From: JAGVSZ01 sp035456405
GTDB taxonomy: Bacteria > Pseudomonadota > Gammaproteobacteria > Burkholderiales > SG8-39
DNA: 64,000 bases
Assembly (NCBI GenBank): GCA_035456405.1
Contig: DATIDG010000049.1
Span: forward strand, 186,001-250,000
Reading direction: 5' to 3'
Each line of letters opens with the position of its first letter. Within the stretch, counting starts at the first letter, position 1. Both the position numbers and the translations under genes were made by a program. Positions 50,700-60,059 of this stretch are shown here, piece after piece. The notes under the pieces are model-generated. The model was not told the DNA's origin, made no database searches, and worked only from the letters and a program-made list of their open reading frames with translations.

Positions 50700-52702
50700 G
50701 CGCGGTGCTCCTCAGGGCGGAAGGGCTGCGCACCTCGCTCGACGCGAGCGGCGGCGAGGTCGTGCGCGCGCTCGACGGCGTCGATCTCGAGATCGGCCGC
50801 GGCGAGACGTTCGCCATCGTCGGCGAGTCCGGGTGCGGGAAGAGCATGACCGCGTTGACGCTGATGCGGCTCCTGCCCGAGCAGGGTCGGATCGTCGGCG
50901 GGTCGGTGCACCTGGAGGGCACCGATCTCCTCGCGTTGCCCGAGGCGCGCATGCGCGACGTCCGCGGCGGCCGCATGGCGATGATCTTCCAGGAGCCGGC
51001 CACCAGCCTCAATCCGGTGCTGACGATCGGTCGGCAGGTCGCCGAGGTGCTGGAGCGGCACGTCGGCCTGCGCGGCGAGGCCGCGCGGGCGCGGGCGACG
51101 GCGCTGCTCGACGCGGTCGGCATCGCCGACAGCGCGCGGCGCCTCGACGAGTATCCGTTCCAGCTGTCCGGCGGCATGAAGCAGCGGGTGATGATCGCGC
51201 TCGCCCTCGCCGCGGAGCCCGAGCTGCTCATCGCCGACGAGCCGACCACCGCGCTCGACGTCACGATCCAGGCGCAGGTGCTCGATCTGCTTGCGCGGCT
51301 GCAGCGGGAGCGAGGGATGTCGATCCTTCTCATCACCCACGACCTCGGCGTGGTGGCGGGAATGGCGCAACGCGTCGCGGTGATGTACGCGGGTCAGATC
51401 GTCGAAACGGGACCGCGCCACGCGTTCTTCGCGACGCCGCAGCATCCGTACGCGCGCAAGCTCTTCGCGGCGCTTCCGGGGGCTGGGGCGCGCGGCGCGT
51501 CGCTCGAGGTGATTCCGGGCCAGGTGCCGGCGCTGTCGGGGGTGTTCCGCGGCTGCCGGTTCGCGGATCGCTGCGAGTATGCGTTCGAGCGCTGTCGCAC
51601 CGAGCCGCCGGGCTGGACCCGCGTCGCGGACGGCCATCTCGTTCGCTGTCACCTGCGCGAGCGCGAAATCGCGCCGGCGCTGGCGGCGCGACCGGCTCGG
51701 GTGACGGCGGCGCCGGCCGGCCCTGCGGCGCCCCCCCTGCTCGAGGTGCGCGACCTCAAGGTCCACTTCCCGATCCGACGGGGCATTCTCAAGCGTACCG
51801 TCGGCCACGTGAAGGCGGTCGACGGCGTCTCGCTGTCGATCCCGGCCGGACGGACGCTGGCGCTCGTCGGCGAGTCCGGTTGCGGCAAGACGACGGTGGG
51901 GAAGGGCGTCCTCCAGCTCTTTCGGCCGACGGCGGGCGAGGTGAGGTTCGGCGGCATCGAACTCACCGGGCTGCGCGGCGCGCGGCTCCGCGAGCGGCGG
52001 GCGGACTTCCAGATCGTGTTCCAGGATCCGTACGCCTCGCTCAACCCGCGCATGCGGGTGCACGACATCCTGATGGAAGGGATGGCGTCGCTCGGGGTCC
52101 TCGCGTCGAGGCCGGCGCGCGAGCGGCGGATCGTCGAGCTGCTCGATCACGTGGGCCTTCCGGCGGACACCCAGTGGCGCTATCCGCACGAGTTTTCGGG
52201 GGGTCAGCGTCAGCGCATCGCGATCGCACGTGCGCTCTCGGTGGACCCGAAGCTGATCGTCTGCGACGAGCCCACCAGCGCGCTCGACGTGTCGGTGCAG
52301 GCTCAGATCCTGAACCTGCTGAAGCGCCTGCAGCGGGAGATGGGGCTCGCGTACCTCTTCATCACGCACAACTTCGGCGTGGTGGAATACCTCGCCGACG
52401 AGGTGGCAGTGATGTACCTCGGGCGGATCGTCGAGCGCGGCACGGTTGCGGAGGTCGTCGGGACGCCGAAGCATCCGTACACACAGGCGCTGCTGGCGGC
52501 CGTCCCGAAGCTGGAGGGCGAGCGCTACGCGGTCCGGCTCGAGGGCGAGTTGCCCTCGCCGGTGTCGCCGCCGTCAGGCTGTCACTTCCACCCGCGCTGC
52601 CCGCACGCGACTGCCGCCTGCCGCGCGGCGTACCCGACGGCGGCGCGGCTCACCGCGACGCACGAGGTGCGCTGCGTGTTGTATGTGGAGGAGCCAGCTT
52701 AG
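50696..52702 (+). CDS. Fused double ABC ATPase of a peptide transporter (YejF/DppD-DppF type)
   Basis: 668 residues with two complete nucleotide-binding domains. Domain 1: Walker A GESGCGKSM, signature LSGGMKQRV and Walker B LLIADEPTT. Domain 2: Walker A GESGCGKTT, signature FSGGQRQRI and Walker B LIVCDEPTS. Each is followed by a Cys-rich oligopeptide-transporter tail (CRFADRCEYAFERC and CHFHPRCPHATAAC). GTG 50696 overlaps the permease stop (GTGA). It completes the yejABEF-like transporter. Confidence 0.95.
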   Translation: MSAVLLRAEGLRTSLDASGGEVVRALDGVDLEIGRGETFAIVGESGCGKSMTALTLMRLLPEQGRIVGGSVHLEGTDLLALPEARMRDVRGGRMAMIFQEPATSLNPVLTIGRQVAEVLERHVGLRGEAARARATALLDAVGIADSARRLDEYPFQLSGGMKQRVMIALALAAEPELLIADEPTTALDVTIQAQVLDLLARLQRERGMSILLITHDLGVVAGMAQRVAVMYAGQIVETGPRHAFFATPQHPYARKLFAALPGAGARGASLEVIPGQVPALSGVFRGCRFADRCEYAFERCRTEPPGWTRVADGHLVRCHLREREIAPALAARPARVTAAPAGPAAPPLLEVRDLKVHFPIRRGILKRTVGHVKAVDGVSLSIPAGRTLALVGESGCGKTTVGKGVLQLFRPTAGEVRFGGIELTGLRGARLRERRADFQIVFQDPYASLNPRMRVHDILMEGMASLGVLASRPARERRIVELLDHVGLPADTQWRYPHEFSGGQRQRIAIARALSVDPKLIVCDEPTSALDVSVQAQILNLLKRLQREMGLAYLFITHNFGVVEYLADEVAVMYLGRIVERGTVAEVVGTPKHPYTQALLAAVPKLEGERYAVRLEGELPSPVSPPSGCHFHPRCPHATAACRAAYPTAARLTATHEVRCVLYVEEPA

Positions 52703-54210
52703 GACGACGACGACGGCCGCGCGACCTGCGCCGGCGAGGTGGGTTTCGCCGGTGTGGGCTTCGCGGTTGCCCCCGTGGTGGCAGGCTTCTTGGACTTTCC
52801 TTTGGCGGTCTTGGTCGGCCGCGGCGCGGGCGACACGATCGAGATCGTAAGGTCCTTTCCGACCGCCAGCCGGTCGCCGCCGTTCGCGGCGCGCACGTCG
52901 GCCATCTTCGCGCCGAGCTTGCGGGCGATCGACGAGACCGTGTCGCCTTTCCTGACCGTGTAGTGCACGACCCGGCCCGCGGCAGCGGGCGGAGTGAAGA
53001 GCGGCGGCAGCGGCTCGCTGGCGGCCGCGCTGCCTTTCTCGGGCAGGAGCAGCTGCTGCCCCACCACCGGGTTCGCTCTCGCCCGGAGGCCGTTCACCGT
53101 GCGGAGGCGCTCGACGGTCACACCGTGCTCCGCCGCGAGCTTCTCGAGCCGGTCGCCCGCCTTGAACGTATACACGTGCCACGACGAGAGCGGGTTCACG
53201 TGGCCTTCCAGGTTCTGCAGGAACACCTCCGCGCGGTCGGCCGGCAGCACGAGCTCCGGCGCCACCGCGGCGGCGACGACCGGCCGGTTGTGTGCCGGGT
53301 TAAGCGCGACCAGCTCGTCCACCGGCATCTCCGCCAGCTTGGCGGCGACCTTGATGTCGATGTCGCGCGTCAGCGTGACGGTGACGAAGTAGGGCGCATT
53401 CGGGATCGGGTCGAGCTCGACACCGGACGCGGCCGGGTTCGCGACCATGTTCTTGAAGGCCTGCAGGGACGGCACATACAGCCGGGTCTCCTTCGGAATC
53501 GAGACCGACTCGTAGTCGGCCCGCTTGCCGCGCGCGCGGTTGCGCTCGACGGCGCGCGCCAGGCCGTTCTCGCCCATGTTGTACGCGGCGAGGGCGAGGT
53601 GCCAGTCGCCGAACTGCTCGTACAGCGACTGCAGGTAGTCGAGCGCGGCGTCGGTGGAGGCGACGATGTCGCGCCGGGCGTCGTACCACCAGTTCTGCTC
53701 GAGGTTGTAGTTGCGCCCGGTCGAGGGGATGAACTGCCACAGGCCCGAGGCGTGCGCGCGCGAGTAGGCCATGGGATTAAACGCACTCTCGACCATCGGC
53801 AGCAGCGCGAGCTCTGTCGGCATCCCGCGGCGCTCGATCACCTCGACGATGTGGAAGAGGTAGCGCCGGCTGCGCTCGACGATGACCTTGATCTGCTCCG
53901 GCCGCTGCGCGTACCAGGCCTGTCGCTGGAGAACGAGCCGGCCGTCGAGATCGGGAATTGCGAAACCGCTGCGGATGCGCTGCCAGAGATCCGCGTGGCC
54001 GGATCGGGATTCGGCGTCGCGCGTGCCGAGATCGCGGATCTCCTGCACCTCGATGCCCCTCACGTCCCAGTCGGCAATCTCGGGGCCCGGGGCAACGAGC
54101 GCCGGGTCGGGCAGGTCGTGGAGCGAGGAGTCGACGGCGAGGACGGGCGCTGCTGCGGCGACGGCGAGCAGGATGACAGGCAGTTTGCGCGCTGATTGCG
54201 TGAGGCCCAC
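52699..54210 (-). CDS. mltD: Membrane-bound lytic murein transglycosylase D
   Basis: Cleaves the peptidoglycan glycan chain, leaving 1,6-anhydro-MurNAc. 503 residues: an N-terminal signal (VILLAVAAAAPVLAV), the SLT domain with catalytic Glu141 in LLPMVESAFNPMAYS and HASGLWQFIPSTGRNYNL, then two LysM domains (HVYTFKAGDRLEKLAAEHGV and HYTVRKGDTVSSIARKLG). A Lys/Pro/Ala-rich tail ends the protein. No lipobox Cys is present, unlike E. coli MltD. GTG 54210 has a GAGGAGGG ribosome site. It converges with the yejF-like gene with a 4-bp overlap. Confidence 0.94.
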   Translation of the reverse strand: MGLTQSARKLPVILLAVAAAAPVLAVDSSLHDLPDPALVAPGPEIADWDVRGIEVQEIRDLGTRDAESRSGHADLWQRIRSGFAIPDLDGRLVLQRQAWYAQRPEQIKVIVERSRRYLFHIVEVIERRGMPTELALLPMVESAFNPMAYSRAHASGLWQFIPSTGRNYNLEQNWWYDARRDIVASTDAALDYLQSLYEQFGDWHLALAAYNMGENGLARAVERNRARGKRADYESVSIPKETRLYVPSLQAFKNMVANPAASGVELDPIPNAPYFVTVTLTRDIDIKVAAKLAEMPVDELVALNPAHNRPVVAAAVAPELVLPADRAEVFLQNLEGHVNPLSSWHVYTFKAGDRLEKLAAEHGVTVERLRTVNGLRARANPVVGQQLLLPEKGSAAASEPLPPLFTPPAAAGRVVHYTVRKGDTVSSIARKLGAKMADVRAANGGDRLAVGKDLTISIVSPAPRPTKTAKGKSKKPATTGATAKPTPAKPTSPAQVARPSSSS

Positions 54211-54539
54211 TCGCCCTCCTCGAAGCTCGGGCGATCATACGGAGCCCCCCTCGCGACGGTCAAGCGAAACGCGCTCCGGCGTGCCCGTCCCGGGCGCGAT
54301 CCGAGCACTATGCCACTGCCATGGGAGTGACAGGGCGTCGACACCGCTGCGTGCGGCGCGCAAGCGTCGTCGAGAACGGTCCAATCCCTCCCGGATTGCG
54401 ACAAGCCTGTGCATCGAGACCGTCGCGCGCGCGGCGGACTTGCGAGTCGCGTCCACATCCGATCACGAGCGGGGGTGTCGGCGCAGGACAACACGTTTGC
54501 GCGATAATGCGCAATGCGTTCGATCGCCATAGCGGGACC
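54211..54539. other. Divergent intergenic region between mltD and the yafS-like gene
   Basis: 329 bp with no supported gene. In many proteobacteria gloB lies between mltD and yafS; no glyoxalase-like coding sequence is seen here on either strand. The region presumably holds the promoters for both divergent genes. I see no strong promoter consensus. Confidence 0.5.
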
Positions 54540-55382
54540 ATGGGCATAGAGGCGCAGGAGAGGACTCCGTTGAACCTGCCGGAACAGTCGACGCTGACCG
54601 AGTGGTTCGAGAGCTCGAAGGGCGCGTACGTGCTCGACTGGGAGCGCGCGCAGTTCGACAGCGCGGTCGAGGACGTCTTCGGCTACAACGCGGTGCAGAT
54701 CGGCCTGCCGGAGATCGACTTCCTGCGCGCGAACCGGATCGTGCTCCGCGTCACCGCCGGCCTCGCGGCCGGCTGCGGCCTGCGCGCCGACCCGCGGCAT
54801 CTGCCGCTCGCGTCGCAGAGCGTGGACCTCGTCGTGCTGCCGCACGTTCTGGAGTTCGACCCAGACCCGCACCAGATCCTCCGCGAGGCCGAGCGCGTCC
54901 TGATGCCCGAAGGGCAGATCGTCATCTCTGGGTTCAACCCGCTCAGCATGTGGGGTCTGAAGCGCAAGCTCTGGGGAAAGCGCACCGAGTACCCGTGGTG
55001 CGGCGAGTTCATCGGTCTCGTCCGGTTGCGCGATTGGCTGAAGCTCCTCGGCTTCGAGCTGAACGGCGGGCGCTTCGGGTGCTACGCACCGCCGGTCAAC
55101 CAGACGAAGTGGCTGCAGCGCTTCGCGTTCATGGAGAAGGCGGGCGACCGCTGGTGGCCCATCTGTGGCGGGGTGTACGTGGTGCGCGCGGTCAAGCGTG
55201 TGCACGGCATGCGCCTCGTGACGCCCGCATGGAAGAACAGCGGCGCAAAGGTGCGCGCGCTCGCCACCGTGGCGCGGCGCGACCCGGCGCCGGAGGCGAA
55301 CGCCGCCCACGGGCGGCGCGCGGCGGGGCACCTGCGGCTGATCGTCGGCGGCGCGGACGATCCGAGGCCCGAAAGCAAGTGA
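54540..55382 (+). CDS. SAM-dependent methyltransferase-like protein (YafS family)
   Basis: 280 residues with a class I methyltransferase-like fold, though the usual GxGxG motif I is weak. The SVDLVVLPHVLEFDPDPHQILREAERVLMPEGQIVISGFNPLSMWGLKR motifs (about 95-145) are typical of the YafS group located next to rnhA. The C-terminal about 60 residues are basic and low-complexity. ATG 54540 is chosen because the protein from there aligns with the family N-terminus (LTEWFESSKGAYVLDWE). Substrate unknown. It precedes rnhA by 13 nt. Confidence 0.85.
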   Translation: MGIEAQERTPLNLPEQSTLTEWFESSKGAYVLDWERAQFDSAVEDVFGYNAVQIGLPEIDFLRANRIVLRVTAGLAAGCGLRADPRHLPLASQSVDLVVLPHVLEFDPDPHQILREAERVLMPEGQIVISGFNPLSMWGLKRKLWGKRTEYPWCGEFIGLVRLRDWLKLLGFELNGGRFGCYAPPVNQTKWLQRFAFMEKAGDRWWPICGGVYVVRAVKRVHGMRLVTPAWKNSGAKVRALATVARRDPAPEANAAHGRRAAGHLRLIVGGADDPRPESK

Positions 55383-55395
55383 CGCGCCGCGCTTC

Positions 55396-55839
55396 GTGAC
55401 CGACGTCGTCCGCATCTACACCGACGGCGCCTGCAAGGGAAATCCCGGTCCCGGCGGATGGGGCGCGCTGCTCCGGTCCGGCGATCACGAACGCGAGCTG
55501 TTCGGCGGCGAGCCCGAGACCACGAACAACCGCATGGAGCTGACCGCGGTCATCCGGGCGCTCGAGGCGCTCAAGCGGCGTGCACGCGTGGAGCTCTACA
55601 CCGACTCCGAGTACGTGAGGAACGGCATTACCGAGTGGCTCCCCGCGTGGAAGCGGCGCGGCTGGAAGACCGCCGACCGCAAGCCGGTGAAAAACGTCGA
55701 CCTCTGGCAGGCGCTCGAGGCTGCGGCGGAGCGCCACGAGGTGCACTGGCACTGGGTGCGCGGCCACGCCGGTCACGCGGAGAACGAGCGCGCCGACGCG
55801 CTCGCGAACCGCGGCGTGCCGGGAGCGCGGGTGGGGTGA
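55396..55839 (+). CDS. rnhA: Ribonuclease HI
   Basis: 147-residue endonuclease that cuts RNA in RNA-DNA hybrids. Metal-binding residues are Asp10 (IYTDGAC), Glu48 (RMELTA), Asp70 (YTDSEYV) and Asp134 (ERADALA), with His124 in the flexible loop (RGHAGH). The numbering equals that of E. coli RNase HI. GTG 55396. In E. coli the next gene is dnaQ; here an RND pair lies between. Confidence 0.97.
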   Translation: MTDVVRIYTDGACKGNPGPGGWGALLRSGDHERELFGGEPETTNNRMELTAVIRALEALKRRARVELYTDSEYVRNGITEWLPAWKRRGWKTADRKPVKNVDLWQALEAAAERHEVHWHWVRGHAGHAENERADALANRGVPGARVG

Positions 55840-55846
55840 CGGCGCG

Positions 55847-56980
55847 ATGCCGCATCGCCGCCGGATCTTCATCGTCCTTCCGATCGCTGCGCTCGTCGCG
55901 CTGGGCGCCTACGCGTACTACGTCAACCGAGCGCCGTCGTCCGGCATGGCGGGCGGTGCTGTCGCGCCGGTCCCGGGGGCGACGGGGCCGGGCGGCCCGA
56001 CGGCGGGGCCGGTTGCGGTCGAGGTCGCCACGGTCGCGACCGCCACCGTCCAGGAGGACGTCGACGCGGTCGGAACTCTGCGCTCGAACGAAGCGGTCGT
56101 CGTGCGGCCCGAGATCTCAGGCCGCATCGAGCGCCTGAATTTCACCGAGGGCGCCGCCGTTCAGAAGGGCCAGGTCATCGTCGCGCTGGACGACTCCGTA
56201 CCCGCCGCCGAGCTCGCGCAGGCGAAAGCCAACCTGGCGCTCGCCGAGAGCAACTACAACCGGACGCAGGAGCTGGAGAAGGAGAAGTTCGTCAGCGCGA
56301 CCGCCCGGGACCAGGCGCTCAATGCGCTGCGGGTTGCGCAGGCGAACGTCCAGCTCATGGAAGCGCGCCTCGCGAAGACCAAGATCGTGGCCCCTTTCGG
56401 CGGCATCATCGGCATCCGGCAGGTGAGCGTGGGGGACTTCGTGAAGGAAGGACAGGACCTCGTGACGCTGGAGGACATCTCCGCCCTGAAGGTCGATTTC
56501 AGGGTGCCCGAACAGTTCGTCGCGGTGCTCAAGCCGGGGCAGAAGGTCGAGATGGGGACCGATGCGCTGCCCGGACGCAAGTACGTCGCGACGCTCGACG
56601 CGATCGATCCGCTCGTTGACCAGGCCGGGCGCGCCGTGCTGTTGCGCGCGCGTCTCAGGAACAGCGACGGACAGCTGCGGCCGGGCATGTTCGTGCGCAC
56701 GCGCCTCATCGTCTCCCAGCGCGACAACGCGCTCATCGTGCCCGAGGAAGCGCTCGTTCCAGTCGGTGGAGAGCAGTTTGTCTTTCGCGTCGTGGATGGC
56801 AAGGCGCAGCGCGTGAGGGTCACCGTCGGCGTGAGGCGCGCCGGCACTGTGGAGGTGACGCAAGGGCTCGCGCCGGGCGACGTGGTGGTCACCGCGGGGC
56901 AGCTGCGGCTGCGCGACGGGCTGCCGGTCGCGGTAGCAGGTCAGAGCGAGCGGCCCGGCGCGGCGAAGGCGGGGGGCTGA
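55847..56980 (+). CDS. RND efflux periplasmic adaptor (membrane fusion protein)
   Basis: 377 residues: an N-terminal membrane anchor (IFIVLPIAALVALGAYAYYV), a Gly/Pro-rich linker, a lipoyl half-motif (VVVRPEISGRIERLNFTEGAAVQKGQVI), a helical hairpin (about 120-180), the second lipoyl half (KIVAPFGGIIGIRQVSVGDFV), and beta-barrel and MP domains. It links the inner-membrane pump to an outer-membrane channel. It starts 7 nt after rnhA and 1 nt before the pump gene. No outer-membrane component is encoded here, so a shared TolC-type channel is likely. Confidence 0.94.
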   Translation: MPHRRRIFIVLPIAALVALGAYAYYVNRAPSSGMAGGAVAPVPGATGPGGPTAGPVAVEVATVATATVQEDVDAVGTLRSNEAVVVRPEISGRIERLNFTEGAAVQKGQVIVALDDSVPAAELAQAKANLALAESNYNRTQELEKEKFVSATARDQALNALRVAQANVQLMEARLAKTKIVAPFGGIIGIRQVSVGDFVKEGQDLVTLEDISALKVDFRVPEQFVAVLKPGQKVEMGTDALPGRKYVATLDAIDPLVDQAGRAVLLRARLRNSDGQLRPGMFVRTRLIVSQRDNALIVPEEALVPVGGEQFVFRVVDGKAQRVRVTVGVRRAGTVEVTQGLAPGDVVVTAGQLRLRDGLPVAVAGQSERPGAAKAGG

Positions 56981-56981
56981 C

Positions 56982-59900
56982 GTGGTCCTTTCCGACATCT
57001 GCATCCGCCGGCCCGTGCTCGCGACGGTGATCAACCTCGTGCTGCTCCTGCTCGGGATCGTGTGCTACCAGCGGCTGCCGGTGCGCGAGTACCCGAAGAT
57101 CGACGAGCCGGTCGTCACCGTGGAAACCAAGTACCGCGGGGCGAGCGCCGAGATCATCGAGTCGCGGGTGACGAAGACGCTCGAGGATTCGCTGGCGGGG
57201 ATCGAAGGCGTCGATGTCCTCACTTCGATCAGCCGGGCCGAGAACAGCCAGATCACCGTCCGGTTCCGGCTCGAGCGCAATCCCGATGCCGCGGCGAGCG
57301 ACGTCCGGGACCGCGTCGCCCGGGTGCGCGGCCGCCTGCCCGACGACATCGAGGAGCCGGTGATCGCGAAGGTCGAGGCGGACGCCAACCCGATCATCTG
57401 GCTCGCGTTCTCGAGCGATCGATACTCGCCGCTCGAGGTCAGCGATTTCGCGAGCCGTCTTGTCAAGACGCGCCTGCAGACGCTCCCCGGCGCCGCGGAC
57501 GTGCGCGTGTTCGGCGAGCGGCGCTACTCGATGCGCATCTGGCTGGACCACAACAAGCTGGCCGCCTACCGCCTCACGCCGCTGGACGTCGAGGACGCCC
57601 TGCGGCGCCAGAACGTGGAGGTCCCGGCCGGGCGGATCGAGAGCCGGGCACGCGAGTTCTCGGTCGTTGCCGAGACCGACCTGGCGCGCCCTCAGCAGTT
57701 CGACGACGTGATCGTGCGGTACGTGAACAACTATCCGGTGCGCATCCGCGACGTCGGCCGGGCCGAGATCGCGGCCCAGGACGAGCGCTCGATCGTCCGC
57801 TTCAACGGCAAGCCGGCGGTCGCGCTCGGCGTCATAAAGCAGGCGACTGCGAACCCGCTCGAACTTTCCCAGGCGATTCGCGCGGAGCTGCCTAGAGTGG
57901 TTGCCGACCTCCCCGAAGGCGTCGCCGTTAACATCGCGTACGACTCTTCGATCTTCATCGACCGGTCCCTCAAAGCGGTCCTGACCACGATCGCCGAGGC
58001 GACCCTCCTGGTGGCGCTGGTGATCTTCGTGTTTCTGCGCTCGGTGCGCGCGTCGATCATCCCACTCGTGACGATCCCGGTGTCGCTGGTAGGCGCATTC
58101 GGGCTGATGTACGTGTTCGGCTTCACCGTCAACACGCTCACGCTGCTCGCGCTCGTGCTGGCGATCGGACTGGTGGTCGACGACGCGATCGTCATGCTCG
58201 AGAACATCTTCCGGCACGTCGAGAGCGGCATGCCGCCGCTCAAGGCGGCGCTCGTGGGGTCGAAGGAGATCGGCTTCGCGGTGGTGGCGATGACTCTCAC
58301 GCTCGCCGCGGTGTACGCCCCGATCGCCTTCATGACCGGACGGACCGGGAAGCTCTTCATCGAGTTCGCCCTGACGCTGGCGGGCGCGGTCATCGTCTCC
58401 GGCTTCACGGCGCTGACGCTGTCGCCGATGATGTGCTCGAAGCTCCTGCGCCACGAGGCCCGCCACGGCTGGATGTACAACCTGGTCGAGCGCGGGCTGA
58501 ACGCCCTCATCCGGGGCTATCGGCGCGCCCTGACGGCGTCGCTGCAGGTGCGCTGGCTCGTGCTCGCCGTCGGGGCGGCGGTCGCGGGGGGGAGCGTGCT
58601 GCTGTTCGGCGCGCTCAAGCAGGAGCTCGCCCCGGTCGAGGACCGCGGCGTGGTCCTCGGCGTGTTCGTCGGGCCGGAGGGCGCGACGATCGATTACACC
58701 GACCGGTACGGGCGGCGCATCGAGCAGCTCTACGCGAGCATCAAGGACTCGGAGCGCTACTTCGTCGTCTCCGGCAACCCGGTGGTTTCGCAGGGCATCT
58801 CCTTCCTCGGCCTGACCGACTGGGACGAGCGGGACCGCAAGTCGATGGACGTGCAGCGCGAGCTCGGGCCGAAACTCGGGTCGCTTCCCGGAGTGATGGC
58901 GTTCCCGATCCTGCCGCAGTCGCTCGGCCAGAGCCCCCGCGCGAAACCGGTGGAGGTCGTGATCGTGAGCTCGTCCTCCTACGAGGAGCTCGAGAAGATC
59001 GTGGACCGGGTGATGGCGCGGGCCCAGAAGAACGCGAACCTTCTGAACGTCGAGACGGACCTGAAGCTCAACAAGCCGGAGATCAAAGTGCAGGTCGATC
59101 GCAATCGGGCCGCCGATGCCGGCGTGCAGGTCGAGGAGGTGGGCCGCGCGCTCGAGACGATGCTGGGTGGGCGCCAGGTGACGCGCTTCAAGCAGACTGG
59201 CGAGCAGTACGACGTGATCGTGCAGATGGTCCCCGCCGATCGGGCGAACCCGGAGGACATCAGCAACATCTTCGTCCGCGGTCGCAACGACGCGATGGTG
59301 CCGCTGTCAAGCCTCGTGACTTCCCGGGTGTCGGTCGCGCCGCGCGAACTGAATCACTTCGGCCAGCGGCGCTCGGCCACCGTCACGGCGAACCTCGCGC
59401 CCGGCTATTCTCTGGGCGAGGCGCTCGGCTTCATGGAAGGGATCGTCCGGCAGGAGCTGCCACCGGGCATGGCGCTCGACTACAACGGCATCTCGCGCGA
59501 GTTCCGCGTGTCGTCGGCGGGCCTCTACTTCACTTTCGTGCTGGCGCTGGCGTTCATCTACCTCGTGCTGGCGGCGCAGTTCGAGAGCTTCCGCGACCCG
59601 TTCATCATCCTGCTCACGGTGCCGCTATCGATGACCGGCGCGCTCGCCGCGCTCTACCTGACGGGCAGCACGCTCAACGTCTACAGCCAGATCGGACTGG
59701 TCACGCTGGTGGGGCTGATCACGAAGCACGGGATCCTGATCGTCGAATTCTCCAACCAGCTCCAGCTGCAGGGACGGACCATCCGGGAGGCGGTGGTCGA
59801 GGCGGCCGTGCTCCGGCTGCGGCCGATCCTGATGACCACCGGCGCGATGGTGCTCGGCGCGATCCCCCTGGCGCTGGCGCACGGCGCGGGCGCCGAGAGC

Positions 59901-60059
59901 CGCAAGCCGATCGGCTGGGTCATCGTCGGCGGCCTGCTGCTCGGGACGCTCCTCACGCTGTTCGTCGTCCCCACCGTGTATACCCTTCTTGCGCGGCGGC
60001 ACCGCGAACCCGAAGCGGTCGCGGACGAGGCCGGCGGGGCGCCTGCCGCGCACGCATGA
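56982..60059 (+). CDS. RND multidrug efflux pump inner-membrane subunit (HAE1 type)
   Basis: 1025 residues, 12 predicted helices and two large periplasmic loops. It starts VLSDICIRRPVLATVINLVLLLLG. The proton-relay acidic pair is in TM4 (ALVLAIGLVVDDAIVMLEN), and the later GLITKHGILIVEFSNQL and VLRLRPILMTT motifs are conserved. This is the MexF/MdtB-like branch; exported compounds cannot be predicted. GTG 56982 follows the adaptor stop directly, and the stop overlaps the dnaQ start (ATGA), so dnaQ is translationally coupled to a pump gene. Confidence 0.94.
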   Translation: MVLSDICIRRPVLATVINLVLLLLGIVCYQRLPVREYPKIDEPVVTVETKYRGASAEIIESRVTKTLEDSLAGIEGVDVLTSISRAENSQITVRFRLERNPDAAASDVRDRVARVRGRLPDDIEEPVIAKVEADANPIIWLAFSSDRYSPLEVSDFASRLVKTRLQTLPGAADVRVFGERRYSMRIWLDHNKLAAYRLTPLDVEDALRRQNVEVPAGRIESRAREFSVVAETDLARPQQFDDVIVRYVNNYPVRIRDVGRAEIAAQDERSIVRFNGKPAVALGVIKQATANPLELSQAIRAELPRVVADLPEGVAVNIAYDSSIFIDRSLKAVLTTIAEATLLVALVIFVFLRSVRASIIPLVTIPVSLVGAFGLMYVFGFTVNTLTLLALVLAIGLVVDDAIVMLENIFRHVESGMPPLKAALVGSKEIGFAVVAMTLTLAAVYAPIAFMTGRTGKLFIEFALTLAGAVIVSGFTALTLSPMMCSKLLRHEARHGWMYNLVERGLNALIRGYRRALTASLQVRWLVLAVGAAVAGGSVLLFGALKQELAPVEDRGVVLGVFVGPEGATIDYTDRYGRRIEQLYASIKDSERYFVVSGNPVVSQGISFLGLTDWDERDRKSMDVQRELGPKLGSLPGVMAFPILPQSLGQSPRAKPVEVVIVSSSSYEELEKIVDRVMARAQKNANLLNVETDLKLNKPEIKVQVDRNRAADAGVQVEEVGRALETMLGGRQVTRFKQTGEQYDVIVQMVPADRANPEDISNIFVRGRNDAMVPLSSLVTSRVSVAPRELNHFGQRRSATVTANLAPGYSLGEALGFMEGIVRQELPPGMALDYNGISREFRVSSAGLYFTFVLALAFIYLVLAAQFESFRDPFIILLTVPLSMTGALAALYLTGSTLNVYSQIGLVTLVGLITKHGILIVEFSNQLQLQGRTIREAVVEAAVLRLRPILMTTGAMVLGAIPLALAHGAGAESRKPIGWVIVGGLLLGTLLTLFVVPTVYTLLARRHREPEAVADEAGGAPAAHA

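Noticed and set aside
50623..54195. 1190-codon plus-strand frame through the ATPase and mltD
   Set aside because: It crosses two real genes out of frame and is Arg/Gly-rich throughout.
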